Below, one piece after another: positions 34,246 to 48,188 of a DNA stretch of 64,000 nt. The stretch comes from Devosia sp. 1566 (GTDB lineage: Bacteria; Pseudomonadota; Alphaproteobacteria; Rhizobiales; Devosiaceae): assembly GCF_004005995.1 (NCBI RefSeq), contig NZ_CP034767.1:248001-312000 (forward strand). The letters are read 5' to 3'. Under the pieces are notes generated by a model. The model saw nothing but the letters and a program-made list of their open reading frames with translations. It did not search any database and was not told the DNA's origin. Position 1 is the first letter of the stretch; each line of letters begins with the position of its first letter. A program made the position numbers and the translations under genes.

Positions 34246-34267
34246 ATGTTCCGCTGTTGTGGAACAT
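34246..34267. promoter_or_regulatory. IclR-type operator before the peptide-type ABC operon
   Basis: ATGTTCC and GGAACAT are perfect arms flanking GCTGTTGT, giving the TTCCGC...GYGGAA shape typical of IclR-family operators. It ends 12 bp before the binding-protein ATG at 34280. The IclR gene at the end of this ten-gene unit is the obvious ligand-responsive regulator. Confidence 0.72.
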
Positions 34268-34279
34268 GGAGGGATTGGA

Positions 34280-35815
34280 ATGAGGCATTTTGCTCTAGCA
34301 TTGGCGACCAGCCTGGTTGCCCTGTGTTCCGCCAACGGTCTGGCCTATGCCCAGACGGCTGGCGGGATCGTGGATGTGGCAACCATCGGGGAGCCGCCAA
34401 CGCTCGATCCGATGGCTTCGACAGCCGACTTGGTCGGCATTGTCAGCCAGCATATGTTCGAAACGCTCTACACCTTCGATGCCCAGTGGGGCACCACCCC
34501 ATTGCTCGCCGCAGCAATGCCCGAAATTTCGGAAGACGGCACCGTTTATACCATCCCCCTACGCACCGGCATCAAGTTCCACGACGACAGCGTCATGACC
34601 TCGGCCGATGTGGTCGCATCGCTTGAGCGCTGGATGAAGATTGCCACCCGCGGCAAGCAGGCGGCCGAAGTCATCACCGACATCGCCGCAACCGACGACG
34701 CCACGGTTACTATCACGCTAAGCAAGCCTTACGCTCCACTGCTGCCGCTCCTTGCGTTCAACAACGCGGCCGCAATCATCATTCCGGCGGCCAATGCCAG
34801 CCAGGACCCGCTCGAAAGCTTCATCGGCACCGGCCCCTACAAGCTCGAGCAGCGCGTTCCTGACCAGTATATCCAGCTCGTGCGCTTCGACGGCTACCAA
34901 TCGCTTGAAGGCGAGGGCAATGGCTATGGCGGTGCGCGGCACCAGTATCTCGACGAAATCCGCTTCGTGCCGGTCCCTGATCCCAACACGCGCATCGGCG
35001 CGGCAGTGGCTGGCCAGTACGACTATGTCGATCAGCTGCCGGTCGAGGCTTTCGACCAGATCAGCGGTGGCGCCACCGAGCCGGTCGTTTTTGCGCCATT
35101 CGGCTGGCCCGTGTTCATGATGAACCATTCTGAAGGCCTCGCCTCCGACATCCGGGTGCGCAAGGCAATCCAGGCGGCCCTCGCGCCCGAGGACATGTTG
35201 TTTGCCGCCTTTGGTTCGGACGAGTTCTTCACCGCCGAGGGCGCCTGGTATCCTGAAGGCTATGCCTGGCATTCCGATGTTGGCACCGAAGCCTACAAGC
35301 CCATGGGCGACACCGAAACAGCCAAGGCCCTGCTGGCGGAAGCCGGCTATGATGGCTCCAAGCCGCTGCGCATCCTGACCAGCCGCCAGTATGAGTTCCA
35401 CTACAAGATGGCACTGGTTGCCCAGTCTTACCTGGAAGCTGCCGGCTTCAAGGTGCAAATGGACGTGGTCGAGTGGGCGACGCTCACCACCAATCGCGCC
35501 GATCCGGCCCTTTGGGATGTCTACATCACCCACAGCCCGTTCCTGCCCGAGCCTTCGCTGATGGGCATCATGTCCGATACCGGCCCTGGCTGGTGGGTGA
35601 GCGATGCCAAGCACAAGGTTCTGGAAGCCTTCAATGCCGAAAGCGATCCGGCCAAGCGCGCCGAGTTGTTCGTCGAGGTCCAGAAGGTCATCTATGACGA
35701 AGTACCTGGCTACAAGGTCGGCAACTTCAATGCCCTGGCCGCACAGAACCCGGCTCTCGACGGCGTAACACCCGCCCCATGGCCCTATTTCTGGAATGCC
35801 TATCTGACCGAATAG
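34280..35815 (+). CDS. Peptide/nickel-type (DppA-like) ABC substrate-binding protein
   Basis: A 511-aa SBP_bac_5 protein from the ATG at 34280 (GGAGGG upstream). It has a signal peptide (MRHFALALATSLVALCSANGLAYA) and the family signatures (GEPPTLDPMASTADLVGIVSQHMFETLYTFD; LRTGIKFHDDSVMTSADVVASLERW). The family binds peptides, glycosides, opines and related solutes. Together with the amidohydrolase and PLP enzyme downstream, an N-acylated or D-amino-acid-like ligand is plausible (inference). Confidence 0.93.
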   Translation: MRHFALALATSLVALCSANGLAYAQTAGGIVDVATIGEPPTLDPMASTADLVGIVSQHMFETLYTFDAQWGTTPLLAAAMPEISEDGTVYTIPLRTGIKFHDDSVMTSADVVASLERWMKIATRGKQAAEVITDIAATDDATVTITLSKPYAPLLPLLAFNNAAAIIIPAANASQDPLESFIGTGPYKLEQRVPDQYIQLVRFDGYQSLEGEGNGYGGARHQYLDEIRFVPVPDPNTRIGAAVAGQYDYVDQLPVEAFDQISGGATEPVVFAPFGWPVFMMNHSEGLASDIRVRKAIQAALAPEDMLFAAFGSDEFFTAEGAWYPEGYAWHSDVGTEAYKPMGDTETAKALLAEAGYDGSKPLRILTSRQYEFHYKMALVAQSYLEAAGFKVQMDVVEWATLTTNRADPALWDVYITHSPFLPEPSLMGIMSDTGPGWWVSDAKHKVLEAFNAESDPAKRAELFVEVQKVIYDEVPGYKVGNFNALAAQNPALDGVTPAPWPYFWNAYLTE

Positions 35816-35904
35816 GTCCCCATCCGGCTTCGTGCCGCCTGTCGCGTCTTCGGTCGCGGCAGGCCTTTTGTCCATCAGCTTCGACGGGGATTTTCCAGAG
35901 CATC

Positions 35905-36846
35905 ATGATCCGCTCCGCACTCAATCGCATATTCGGCATGTTGGTCGTAATGGCGCTGGTGGTTACCATCGTGTTTGTCATTGTGCGCGTGACGCCCGGC
36001 GATCCCGCAGCCGTCATGCTCGGCCCCGACGCAACGGCAGCCGATATTGCCAGCTTGCGCCAGCGCCTTGGCCTTGATGCTTCCATTCCGCAGCAATTCA
36101 TCAGCTATGTCGGGGGCGTACTGCGCGGCGATTTCGGACAGTCCATCTTCCTCAACATGCCGGTGACCACAGCACTGATGCAGCGCGCGGAACCGACCTT
36201 TTTCCTGACGATATTTGCCCTGCTGATCGCGACCCTGATCGCCTTGCCCGTTGGCGTGCTGTCGGCCTATTGGCGCGGCTCGGCGTTTGACCAGGCAGCA
36301 ACCGCCCTTGCCATGTTTGCGGCCTCGGTCCCCAGCTTCTGGCTCGGGTTGATCTTCATGCAGGTTTTTGCCGTACAGCTTGGGTGGTTCGATACCTCCG
36401 GCTATGGCGGCCCTGGCGCCAGCTTTGGCGAACGAATGCATCACCTGGTGTTGCCCGCGACGACCCTTGGCCTGATCAGCTCGGCGCTGATCACCCGGTT
36501 CACCCGCGCCTCGATGCTCGATGTCCTAAACGATGATTATGTGCGCACCGCCCGCTCCAAGGGCATGAGCGAGTGGCGTGTCGTGGTCAAGCATGCGCTC
36601 AAGAACGCCCTGATCCCGATCCTAACCGTGATTGGCCTGACCGCAGCCCTGCTGATCTCGGGCGCTATCGTTACTGAAACCGTGTTCGGCCTGCCCGGCG
36701 TGGGCAGCCTCATTGTTTCAGCCGTGCTGCGCCGCGACTATCCCTTGATCCAGGGTGCCCTGCTGGTGGTGGCCGGGCTTTATGTCCTCGTCAATTTCAT
36801 CATCGACATGCTCTACCTCCTCGTCGACCCTCGGGTGCGTTACTGA
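35905..36846 (+). CDS. DppB-type ABC permease
   Basis: This 313-aa protein starts at the ATG at 35905. It has the first transmembrane segment (RIFGMLVVMALVVTIVFVIVRVTPGDPA) and the EAA-type loop (DDYVRTARSKGMSEWRVVVKHALKNALIPILT), ending LLVDPRVRY, all typical of DppB/OppB. It overlaps the next permease start by one base (TGATG). A 90-bp gap after the binding-protein gene may allow differential expression. Confidence 0.93.
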   Translation: MIRSALNRIFGMLVVMALVVTIVFVIVRVTPGDPAAVMLGPDATAADIASLRQRLGLDASIPQQFISYVGGVLRGDFGQSIFLNMPVTTALMQRAEPTFFLTIFALLIATLIALPVGVLSAYWRGSAFDQAATALAMFAASVPSFWLGLIFMQVFAVQLGWFDTSGYGGPGASFGERMHHLVLPATTLGLISSALITRFTRASMLDVLNDDYVRTARSKGMSEWRVVVKHALKNALIPILTVIGLTAALLISGAIVTETVFGLPGVGSLIVSAVLRRDYPLIQGALLVVAGLYVLVNFIIDMLYLLVDPRVRY

Positions 36847-37709
36847 TGGCTGCTGTTGCACAAAGCGGGTTTCGCGAACCCAATCTGCTGATGAAGATTG
36901 CCAGCCGCCCCACGGCGTTGGCGGGTCTGGTGATTATCGTCGCCATGATCCTGCTGGCTTTGCTGGCGCCGGTTATTTCGCCCTATGACCCCGCGCAATT
37001 GTCAGTGCGCAACCGGCTGCAGCCACCGAGCTGGCTGCACCTGTTCGGCACCGACGATCTGGGTCGCGACATCCTTACCCGCGTGCTGTATTCGGGTCGC
37101 ACCTCGATCGCGGTTGGCTTTGCCGTGGTGATTTTCGCCTCGGTGATCGGGGTGTTCCTGGGGCTGATGTCGGGCTTTTTCCGCAGGCTCGATACGCCAG
37201 TATCGCGCCTGATCGACGCTATGATGGCCTTTCCCGACATCCTGCTCGCCATTGCCCTGGTGGCGGCGCTGGGGGCGTCGGCGACCAATGTGGTGATCGC
37301 GCTTGGCGTGGTTTATGCCCCCCGGCTTGCTCGCGTCGTGCGTGCCTCGACTCTCGTGATCCGCGAACTGCCCTATGTGGAAGCGGCGCGGGCACTTGGC
37401 GTGCCAACGCATGTTACCCTCGTGCGCCACGTCCTGCGCAACGTCACCTCGCCCCTGCTGGTGCAAGCCACCTTCATCTTTGCCAATGCGATCCTTGCCG
37501 AAGCCGGGCTGTCGTTCCTGGGCGTCGGTATTTCACCCGATATCCCCACCTGGGGCACGATGATCTCCGTGGGCCGCCAATATCTGGAACAGGCCCCCTG
37601 GATCATGTGGTTCCCGGGCGGCGCCATCATCCTCACCGTACTTTCACTGCAACTCGTGGGCGACGGTCTGCGCGATTTTCTTGATCCGCGCCTCGCCAAG
37701 GATGTCTGA
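36846..37709 (+). CDS. DppC-type ABC permease
   Basis: This 287-aa inner-membrane protein has the OppC N-terminal region (HLFGTDDLGRDILTRVLYSGRTSI) and EAA loop (YVEAARALGVPTHVTLVRHVLRNVTSPLLV). It is translationally coupled on both sides: its start overlaps the DppB-type stop, and its stop overlaps the amidohydrolase ATG. Confidence 0.94.
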   Translation: MAAVAQSGFREPNLLMKIASRPTALAGLVIIVAMILLALLAPVISPYDPAQLSVRNRLQPPSWLHLFGTDDLGRDILTRVLYSGRTSIAVGFAVVIFASVIGVFLGLMSGFFRRLDTPVSRLIDAMMAFPDILLAIALVAALGASATNVVIALGVVYAPRLARVVRASTLVIRELPYVEAARALGVPTHVTLVRHVLRNVTSPLLVQATFIFANAILAEAGLSFLGVGISPDIPTWGTMISVGRQYLEQAPWIMWFPGGAIILTVLSLQLVGDGLRDFLDPRLAKDV

Positions 37710-38925
37710 TGTTCGATAACCGTTTCAAACCGCAAGCACAGAACCTCTTGATCAAGGGCGCCAAGCCCGTCGGCTTCGCCCAGCCGGAGCTGCCGCCGGT
37801 GCTCGATGTGCTGGTTGGCGCCGATGGGGCCATTCTCGATATCAGCGCGAGCCTGACCGCCGACAACGCCAAGACCGTTGCCGCGAACGGCGCCTTCATT
37901 TCGCCTGGCTGGACCGATCTGCATGCCCATGTCTGGTATGGCGGCACCGATATCTCCATTCGCCCCGAACAGGGCGGCGCGGCGCGTGGCGTCACCACCA
38001 TCGTCGATGCGGGATCGGCCGGCGAAGCCAATTTCCATGGCCTTCGCGAATTCATCATCGAGCCGGCGCGCGAGAACATCTACGCCTTTCTCAATCTCGG
38101 CTCGATCGGCCTCGTCGCCTGCAACCGCGTGACCGAGCTGCAGGACATGCGCTCGATCGATCTCGATCGCACCATCGCCGTGATCCGGGAAAACCGTGAC
38201 GTCATCATTGGCATCAAGGTTCGCGCCAGCGCGGTGATCTCTGGCGGCTGGGACCTGGTACCGCTCAAGCTGGCCAAAAAACTGAGCCGCGTGCTTGATC
38301 TGCCGGTAATGGTGCATGTCGGCGAGCCCCCTCCGCTTTATGATGACGTGCTGGGCCTGTTGAGCGAGGGCGACATCGTCACCCACTGCTTCAACGGCAA
38401 GCAGGGCGGCTCGATCATCGAGGACGATGATCTGTTCCGGCTGGCCGAAGACGCCGCCAAGCGCGGCATCATCCTCGATGTCGGCCATGGCGGCGCGTCG
38501 TTCTCGTTTGATGTCGGCAAGGCCGCGCTCGAGCGGGGTCTGCTGCCCAACACCATTTCCACGGATCTGCACAATCGCTCGCTCGACACTTCGGTATGGG
38601 ATCTCGCCACCACGATGAGCAAGCTACTCTCGCTGGGCATGGGCATGGAGGATGTGGTCATCGCCTCGTCCACGGCCCCCAAGCGCGCGATCCGCAAGCC
38701 GGCCGACAATCTGCTGGCCAAGGGCAAGCCGGCCGAGTTCACCTTGTTCGACCTCGTCGATGGCGATCTGGTGGTGACCGATAGCCAGGGCGCCACGAGC
38801 ACGCTGCACCAGACCTTTGAGCCACGCTACGCCATTCTGGGCGCCGAGGCCGTGGTTGCACATCGTCACCACCCGATTCCCGCCGGGGCGCCGGGCCACA
38901 AATGCCCCAGCTGCGGGTGGACTGC

Positions 38926-38929
<4 letters not shown>
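37709..38929 (+). CDS. Amidohydrolase/deacetylase-family metallohydrolase (cog3964-like)
   Basis: A 406-aa amidohydrolase-superfamily TIM barrel. Metal ligands are visible as H72-x-H74 (DLHAHVW), probable carboxylated K170 (GIKVRAS), H203 (MVHVGE), H226 (THCFNG) and D286 (STDLHN). The group is often mislabelled dihydroorotase. Studied members hydrolyse alpha-acetoxy or N-acetyl carboxylates such as acetyl-mandelate or N-acetyl-D-amino-acid derivatives. The C-terminus ends in a short HRHHPIPAG...C399-P-S-C402 tail that looks like an added metal-binding knuckle. It sits inside the ABC operon with overlapping start and stop codons, so it probably acts on the imported solute. Confidence 0.87.
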
Positions 38930-40913
<1,984 letters not shown>

Positions 40914-40933
40914 TATTTGTTGGAGTTCCATTT

Positions 40934-41425
40934 ATGAGCATTTCCGAGCTGGCCACGCGCCCGGATGCGTCCCCCTATGAGCGGCTCAAGGCGCTGGGGA
41001 TCGTCTTGCCCGCAGCGCCCTCGCCGATCGCCAATTTTGTGACCCATGTGATCGATGGCAAGCTGTTGTTCCTGTCAGGGCAGGGGCCGACCGAGACCGA
41101 CGGCACGCTCCACACCGGCAAGGTGGGCGCCGATGTTTCGGTTGATGCGGCCTATGCCCATGCCCGCCTTACCGGCATCAATCTGATTGCCGTGATGCAG
41201 GCGGCCTTGGGCGATCTGGGGCGCGTGCGCCGCATCGTCAAGCTGCTCGGCATGGTCAATGCGACGCCCGATTTCGAGGCCCATCCCGCTGTCATCAATG
41301 GCTGCTCGGATCTGATGATCGAAGTGTTCGGCGAGCAAGGGGTGCATGCGCGCTCCGCCGTGGGCTTTGGCTCGCTGCCCAACCAGATCACCGTGGAAAT
41401 CGAAGCCATCGTCGCCTTTGACTGA
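40934..41425 (+). CDS. RidA-family protein of the ABC/PLP cluster
   Basis: A 163-aa protein from the ATG at 40934. It belongs to the longer RidA subgroup (LGIVLPAAPSPIANFVTHVIDGKLLFLSGQGP, then VNATPDFEAHPAVINGCSDLMIEVFGEQGVHARSAVGFGSLP). The residues ARSAVG hold the conserved Arg found in catalytically competent RidA. It may hydrolyse 2-aminoacrylate or another enamine released by the PLP enzyme encoded next, a pairing also seen in amino-acid catabolic operons. Confidence 0.88.
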   Translation: MSISELATRPDASPYERLKALGIVLPAAPSPIANFVTHVIDGKLLFLSGQGPTETDGTLHTGKVGADVSVDAAYAHARLTGINLIAVMQAALGDLGRVRRIVKLLGMVNATPDFEAHPAVINGCSDLMIEVFGEQGVHARSAVGFGSLPNQITVEIEAIVAFD

Positions 41426-41491
41426 GCCGATCCGGCCCAACCCAATCGCTGCCGCATCAACCGGGCAGCCCATCAATCGAGAGTTATTTGC

Positions 41492-42688
41492 ATGACACAG
41501 GATATTCGCAGCCAGCTGGGACTTCGTCCGGTGATCAACGTTTCGGGCACCATGACCTCCCTGGGCGCCTCGATCGTCGTTCCCCAAGCCGTGGATGCCA
41601 TTACGCGCGTCCTCACCGAGTTCGTGGAAATGGGCGCCCTGCATCGGCGCGCCAGCGACGCTATCGCCGATCTGACGGGTGCCGAGGCCGGCTTTGTCAC
41701 CGCTTCATGCTCGGCCGCGATCAGTCTCGCTGTGGCGGCCGCGATTACGGGCGACAATCTCTGGGCGATCGAGCAGCTTCCCGATGCGGGCAGCCTCAAG
41801 AATGAAGTCCTGATCCAGACCGGCCATATGGTCAGCTATGGCGCGCCGGTGGAACAGGCCATTCGCATTGCCGGCGGCAAGGTGATGCCGGTCGGCCAGG
41901 CCACCAGCGCCCACGGCTATCAGCTTGAAGGCGCCATCACCGAGCGGACTGTTGCTGCGGTGTTTGTTGTGTCGCACCACGTCGTCGATTACGCGCAGAT
42001 CCCGCTCAAGACCTTCGCCGAGATTTGCCATGCCCGCGGCGTCAAGGTGATCGTCGACGCCGCATCCGAATACGACCTGCGCAAGTTCCTGGCCGATGGC
42101 GCCGATGTGGTGCTGTACTCGGGCCACAAGTTCCTGGGTGGGCCGACCTCGGGTATTTGCGCCGGCGACAAGGAATTCATCCGCAACATCTATCTGCAGA
42201 ACCGCGGCATCGGCCGGGGCATGAAGGTGGGCAAGGAAGGCATTGCCGGCGTCATCGCGGCTCTGGAAGCCTGGAAAGTGCGCGACCACGACGGCATCCG
42301 CGCGCGCGAACAGGCCGCACTCGATCTCTGGCTTGAAACCCTGGCCGACAAGGCCGGCGTAACCGCCACCATTGTGCCCGATCCCACCGACAATCCGCTG
42401 GATCGACTTAAGGTGACGATCAATCCAGAACTGGCACGCATCACGGCCTGGGACCTTGCCCGCGCCCTCGCAACCGGGCCGCGCCCCATCATCGTGCGCG
42501 ACCACGAAGCCGAGCATGGGCATTTCTTCCTCGACCCGTGCAATCTGCACCCCAATGAAGAAACGGTCGTGGCCGAACGGCTGGTCGAAGAGCTCGAAGC
42601 GGCCCGCGGCTCCAATGAAATCATTGCCACGCCAATCCATGAACATTGGCGTGCGCAAGAGGCTGCTATATTGAAGTGGCTCGACTAA
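41492..42688 (+). CDS. SelA-like PLP-dependent enzyme (DgaE-type ammonia-lyase/aminotransferase)
   Basis: This 398-aa fold-type I PLP protein is related to L-seryl-tRNA(Sec) selenium transferase. Asp189 (VIVDAASEYD) and the Schiff-base lysine K213 (YSGHKFLGGPTSG) are in place. No selenocysteine genes are nearby. SelA-like paralogues such as D-glucosaminate-6-phosphate ammonia-lyase (DgaE) eliminate ammonia from D-amino compounds. In combination with the amidohydrolase and RidA, deacylation followed by deamination of an imported D-amino-acid derivative is a coherent inference. The exact reaction is unknown. Confidence 0.85.
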   Translation: MTQDIRSQLGLRPVINVSGTMTSLGASIVVPQAVDAITRVLTEFVEMGALHRRASDAIADLTGAEAGFVTASCSAAISLAVAAAITGDNLWAIEQLPDAGSLKNEVLIQTGHMVSYGAPVEQAIRIAGGKVMPVGQATSAHGYQLEGAITERTVAAVFVVSHHVVDYAQIPLKTFAEICHARGVKVIVDAASEYDLRKFLADGADVVLYSGHKFLGGPTSGICAGDKEFIRNIYLQNRGIGRGMKVGKEGIAGVIAALEAWKVRDHDGIRAREQAALDLWLETLADKAGVTATIVPDPTDNPLDRLKVTINPELARITAWDLARALATGPRPIIVRDHEAEHGHFFLDPCNLHPNEETVVAERLVEELEAARGSNEIIATPIHEHWRAQEAAILKWLD

Positions 42689-42732
42689 ACGCCTAGACGG
42701 GCGGCACAGCGGTTGAACGACGGGACAGTGTA

Positions 42733-43521
42733 GTGAGCGACATCCTTAGTGCAACTGAGCCGGTTCGTCGGACGCGCACCAGCGGCATCGATCGGGCGCT
42801 GCAGATCTTTGATCATCTGCAGCAGCTCGAACGATCCGCCACTGCCTACGAAATTGCGAGAGCGGTCGGTGCGCCGCTCTCGACCATTTATGCAATCATC
42901 GACGATCTCGTCGACAAGGATCTGCTGGACCGCGACAGCAACGGGCTGATCTGGTTTGGCCCGCGGATGTATCATTATGGCTTGAGCTATGCGCGCAGCC
43001 TCGATTTGCTGAGCGCGGCGACCCAGGAGATGCACGAACTGGCGCGGCTGTCGGGCGAGACGGTGCAGATCTGCGGCCGCGACCAGGACATGATGGTGGT
43101 GCTGGCCATGGAAGATGGCACTGGCCAGTTCAATGTCAGCTCTCGAGTGGGCTCGCGCAGCCCGCTCAACTGGACTGCTTCGGGCAGGCTGCTGGTCGGC
43201 CACCTGCCACGCGAGGAACTGCTGGGCATCTTCGCGCGCTCCGCCCGCGTGTCCCCGACCGGCCGGGCCGAAACCGACCCTGCGGTGCTCGCCGACAATG
43301 CCCATGAGGCGCTGGCGCAGGGCCTCTCCATCCAGGCCGGCGAGTCGGATTATGCCGTAGCCTGCATCGCCGCGCCCGTATTGGATCGGAGCGGTCACTG
43401 TCACGCCACCATGTCCATCGTGGTGCCCGAACACAAAGTGCAGCAAAAAGACCCCGATCTCATCGCCCTGGTGCGCGACAGCGCTCGCCGGGTGGAAAGC
43501 CGGTTGGGCTGGCTGCGCTGA
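42733..43521 (+). CDS. IclR-family regulator of the ABC/amidohydrolase cluster
   Basis: A 262-aa protein from a GTG at 42733. It has an N-terminal winged HTH (SGIDRALQIFDHLQQLERSATAYEIARAVGAPLSTIYAIIDDLVDKDLL, about 16-66) and a GAF-like IclR effector domain (about 80-255). It is the last gene of the plus-strand unit that starts at 34280, 44 bp after the PLP gene. The TTCCGC-type dyad at 34246-34267 is its probable binding site. Confidence 0.88.
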   Translation: MSDILSATEPVRRTRTSGIDRALQIFDHLQQLERSATAYEIARAVGAPLSTIYAIIDDLVDKDLLDRDSNGLIWFGPRMYHYGLSYARSLDLLSAATQEMHELARLSGETVQICGRDQDMMVVLAMEDGTGQFNVSSRVGSRSPLNWTASGRLLVGHLPREELLGIFARSARVSPTGRAETDPAVLADNAHEALAQGLSIQAGESDYAVACIAAPVLDRSGHCHATMSIVVPEHKVQQKDPDLIALVRDSARRVESRLGWLR

Positions 43522-43596
43522 AATTGCCGGGTATGGCGTGGCGGCCTACCCGGATGGCAGTTTCATCAACTCCCTCCACAAAACTACCTTGCCACG

Positions 43597-43620
43597 ACAC
43601 ATAAGTCTGTGCTTATGTGT
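43597..43620. promoter_or_regulatory. ArsR operator (perfect 9-bp dyad)
   Basis: ACACATAAG (43597-43605) and CTTATGTGT (43612-43620) are perfect arms with a 6-bp spacer, ending 5 bp before the ArsR ATG. A possible alternative GTG start (43617) falls inside it. Its location over the start region indicates tight autorepression. Confidence 0.83.
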
Positions 43621-43625
43621 CGGAC

Positions 43626-43940
43626 ATGAGTGACGTGGATATCTTCAAGGTCCTGGCTGATCCGACCCGTCGCGGTGTGCTCGAGCGGCTTGCTGCCGCC
43701 GAGATGACGGCGACCGAACTGCGACAGGGCCTCGCGATATCCCAACCCGCCATGTCGCAGCACCTGGCAGTGCTGCGTCAGGCGGGTTTGATCAGCGAGC
43801 GGCGCGAAGGCCGTTTCGTCAACTACCGCGTTGAACCCGATGGTTTGGCGCCACTGCATCAATGGCTGGCTCGATATCGCGCCTTCTGGCCCGATCGCAT
43901 CGAGTCCCTCAAGGATGTGCTCAAGGAGATGGACCAGTGA
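43626..43940 (+). CDS. ArsR-family repressor
   Basis: This protein of about 104 aa is a single winged HTH (VLADPTRRGVLERLAAAEMTATELRQGLAISQPAMSQHLAVLRQAGLISERREGRFVNYRV). It has no metal-binding ELCVCD motif, so it is the non-metal subgroup that partners SRPBCC proteins. Its stop overlaps the next gene's GTG (GTGA). It presumably represses the two-gene unit. Confidence 0.9.
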   Translation: MSDVDIFKVLADPTRRGVLERLAAAEMTATELRQGLAISQPAMSQHLAVLRQAGLISERREGRFVNYRVEPDGLAPLHQWLARYRAFWPDRIESLKDVLKEMDQ

Positions 43941-44278
43941 AGATCGATGCAGATGCCTTGGTGTTCGAATGCGCTCTTGAAGCTGCTCCCGAAAAGGTCT
44001 GGCGGGCGCTGACCATCCCGGTGTTGCTGGAGCGGTGGCTGCGCCCTGCGCCGGGCCTGGAGCTTTCAGTGGTCAACGCCGAGGAAAACCATACTCTCAC
44101 CTATCGCTGGCGCGAGCAGGGGCAGGGGGCCGTCGTCGGGGCAGAGGAAAGCCTCGTGACCTTCGAGCTCACCCCAACCGATGAAGGGGGCACCTGGCTG
44201 ACGCTGACCCACGCACCGGCGCTTGCCCCAGCCAGCGCCAACGACAATCGGCGCGGCCCCCTGATGCTGGCCGCCTGA
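43937..44278 (+). CDS. SRPBCC/AHSA1-domain protein (short)
   Basis: A 113-aa protein starting at GTG, coupled to the ArsR stop. It has the START-like N-terminal pattern (FECALEAAPEKVWRALTIPVLLERWL) and central strands (LTYRWREQG, VTFELTPTDEGGTWLTLTH). It ends in the Ala-rich ANDNRRGPLMLAA tail seen in rhizobial proteins. It is shorter than normal AHSA1 proteins (about 140-160 aa) and lacks the long C-terminal helix that closes the ligand cavity. Function is unknown. Confidence 0.82.
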   Translation: MKIDADALVFECALEAAPEKVWRALTIPVLLERWLRPAPGLELSVVNAEENHTLTYRWREQGQGAVVGAEESLVTFELTPTDEGGTWLTLTHAPALAPASANDNRRGPLMLAA

Positions 44279-44314
44279 CCCAAGCCAAACAGCAGCTTTG
44301 AATGGAGATCGCCC

Positions 44315-44938
44315 ATGCGCGACATGATGCAGCTCGTCCCTATGGTCGTGGAACAATCAAGCCGGGGCGAAAGATCATTTGATATTTACTCGCGCCTGCT
44401 GCGCGAGCGGATCATCTTCGTCAATGGCGAAGTCGAGGACAACATGGCTTCGCTGGTCTGCGCGCAGCTGCTCTTTCTTGAGGCGGAAAACCCCAAAAAG
44501 GAGATCTACCTCTACATCAACTCGCCCGGTGGGGCGGTGACCTCGGCCATGGCGATGTATGACACGATGCAGTTCATCAAGGCGCCGGTGGGAACGCTTT
44601 GCATGGGCATGGCGATGTCCGCGGGATCGTTCCTCTTGATGGCGGGCGCGCCGGGCAGCCGCATCTGCCTGCCCAATGCGTCGATCATGCTGCACCAGCC
44701 GAGCGGCGGCTTTCAGGGCAAGGTCACCGACATTCTCCTGCATGCCGAGGAAAGCATGCGCCTTAAGCGGCGGATGCATAATCTTTATGCCAAGCATTGC
44801 GGCCGCACCTATGAGGAAGTGGAGAAGGCCCTCGAACGCGACAATTTCATGACCCCCGAACAAGCCCGCGACTGGGGACTGGTAGATCATGTTTACCATG
44901 ATCGCAGTGAAATCGAGGGCGGCGAAGCGCAGCCCTGA
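44315..44938 (+). CDS. clpP: ATP-dependent Clp protease proteolytic subunit (accessory ClpP)
   Basis: This 207-aa protein has a complete catalytic triad (Ser102 in GMAMSAGSF, His127 in MLHQPSGG, Asp176 in ERDNFMTPE) and the INSPGGAVT strand. The active-site strand MGMAMSAGS differs from the canonical GQAASMGA, which suggests an accessory paralogue. It has no clpX nearby; an hsp20 and a lon gene follow. It would form 14-mer barrels with a Clp ATPase encoded elsewhere. Confidence 0.94.
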   Translation: MRDMMQLVPMVVEQSSRGERSFDIYSRLLRERIIFVNGEVEDNMASLVCAQLLFLEAENPKKEIYLYINSPGGAVTSAMAMYDTMQFIKAPVGTLCMGMAMSAGSFLLMAGAPGSRICLPNASIMLHQPSGGFQGKVTDILLHAEESMRLKRRMHNLYAKHCGRTYEEVEKALERDNFMTPEQARDWGLVDHVYHDRSEIEGGEAQP

Positions 44939-45215
44939 ACCCAACATGTAGGGGGAACGCCCGGGGCCACCCCCTTGGGCACCCCTTCTTTCCTGCACTT
45001 TGGCGGGCCCGGCAGCGTGCTGCGCGGCGAGCGAGGATCGGAACCAGACCGGGCACGAGCGCATTGCCCGCAATAATGCCCGCCTACCCCAATGGGGTGG
45101 GCCCGCTCCGTCCGGTGTGACGGCGGCACGCCAAGAACCCGGCAAAGCCTTCCCGCCGCACCGACAGACATCAAGCCTAGATGTGCCGGCAAAGCCAAGC
45201 GCGTGGAGAGCACGA

Positions 45216-45623
45216 ATGGCAAGAACAGACTCTCCCAACTGGATGCTTTCCGAAGCGCTTGAGGCGCTGGCCCGCGCCGAACGCATCCAATCCCAGTTCT
45301 TTCGCATCTCGACAGCGACGGCCGCGCGCGAGCCGCGCTGGGAACCGCCCATCGATGTGCTGGAAACCGAGCGCGAAGTTCTGGTCTTTGTGGCCTTGCC
45401 GGGTGTCGATCCTGAACAGGTGGAAGCCGGTATCGAAGATGGATCGCTGGTAGTGGCAGGCCGCCGGACCTTGCCGCCCGAACTGCGTGCGGCGGTGATC
45501 CATCGGCTGGAACTGCCGCAAGGGCGCTTTGAACGGCGCATTGCGCTGCCGCCTGGGCGTTATTCCGTGCGCCGCTTTGCCACCAATGGCTGCGTCGTGT
45601 TCAGCCTGACCAAGCTCGGGTGA
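45216..45623 (+). CDS. Hsp20-type small heat-shock protein
   Basis: From the ATG at 45216 (GGAGAG upstream) the product is 135 aa. It is an alpha-crystallin domain protein (about 45-130: WEPPIDVLETEREVLVFVALPGVDPEQVEAGIEDGSLVVAGRR, then HRLELPQGRFERRIALPPGRYSV). The usual C-terminal IxI anchor is missing: the chain ends FSLTKLG. It is a holdase chaperone. It sits 12 bp before lon, so the two are co-transcribed. The 277-bp gap after clpP shows no gene. Confidence 0.9.
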   Translation: MARTDSPNWMLSEALEALARAERIQSQFFRISTATAAREPRWEPPIDVLETEREVLVFVALPGVDPEQVEAGIEDGSLVVAGRRTLPPELRAAVIHRLELPQGRFERRIALPPGRYSVRRFATNGCVVFSLTKLG

Positions 45624-45635
45624 GGAGATCGTGCC

Positions 45636-48026
<2,391 letters not shown>

Positions 48027-48188
48027 CGGTTCCGCTCTGGCGCCCTACCCGATTGGCAGGCTCGGTGGGACCGCCTGCCAGCGCCGTGATGTAAAACATC
48101 TTGGCGCAGCCATACTTGGCCGCTTGCCGAGATCGCGGCGACTCTCCGGCAAGTTTTAGGCTGTTTCTGCAGGCTTTAGTACATGAAT

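Noticed and set aside
43937..44278. The SRPBCC gene as a truncated pseudogene
   Set aside because: It has a coupled start, normal codon use and ends in the ANDN-type tail found in other rhizobial proteins, so the short form looks intact.
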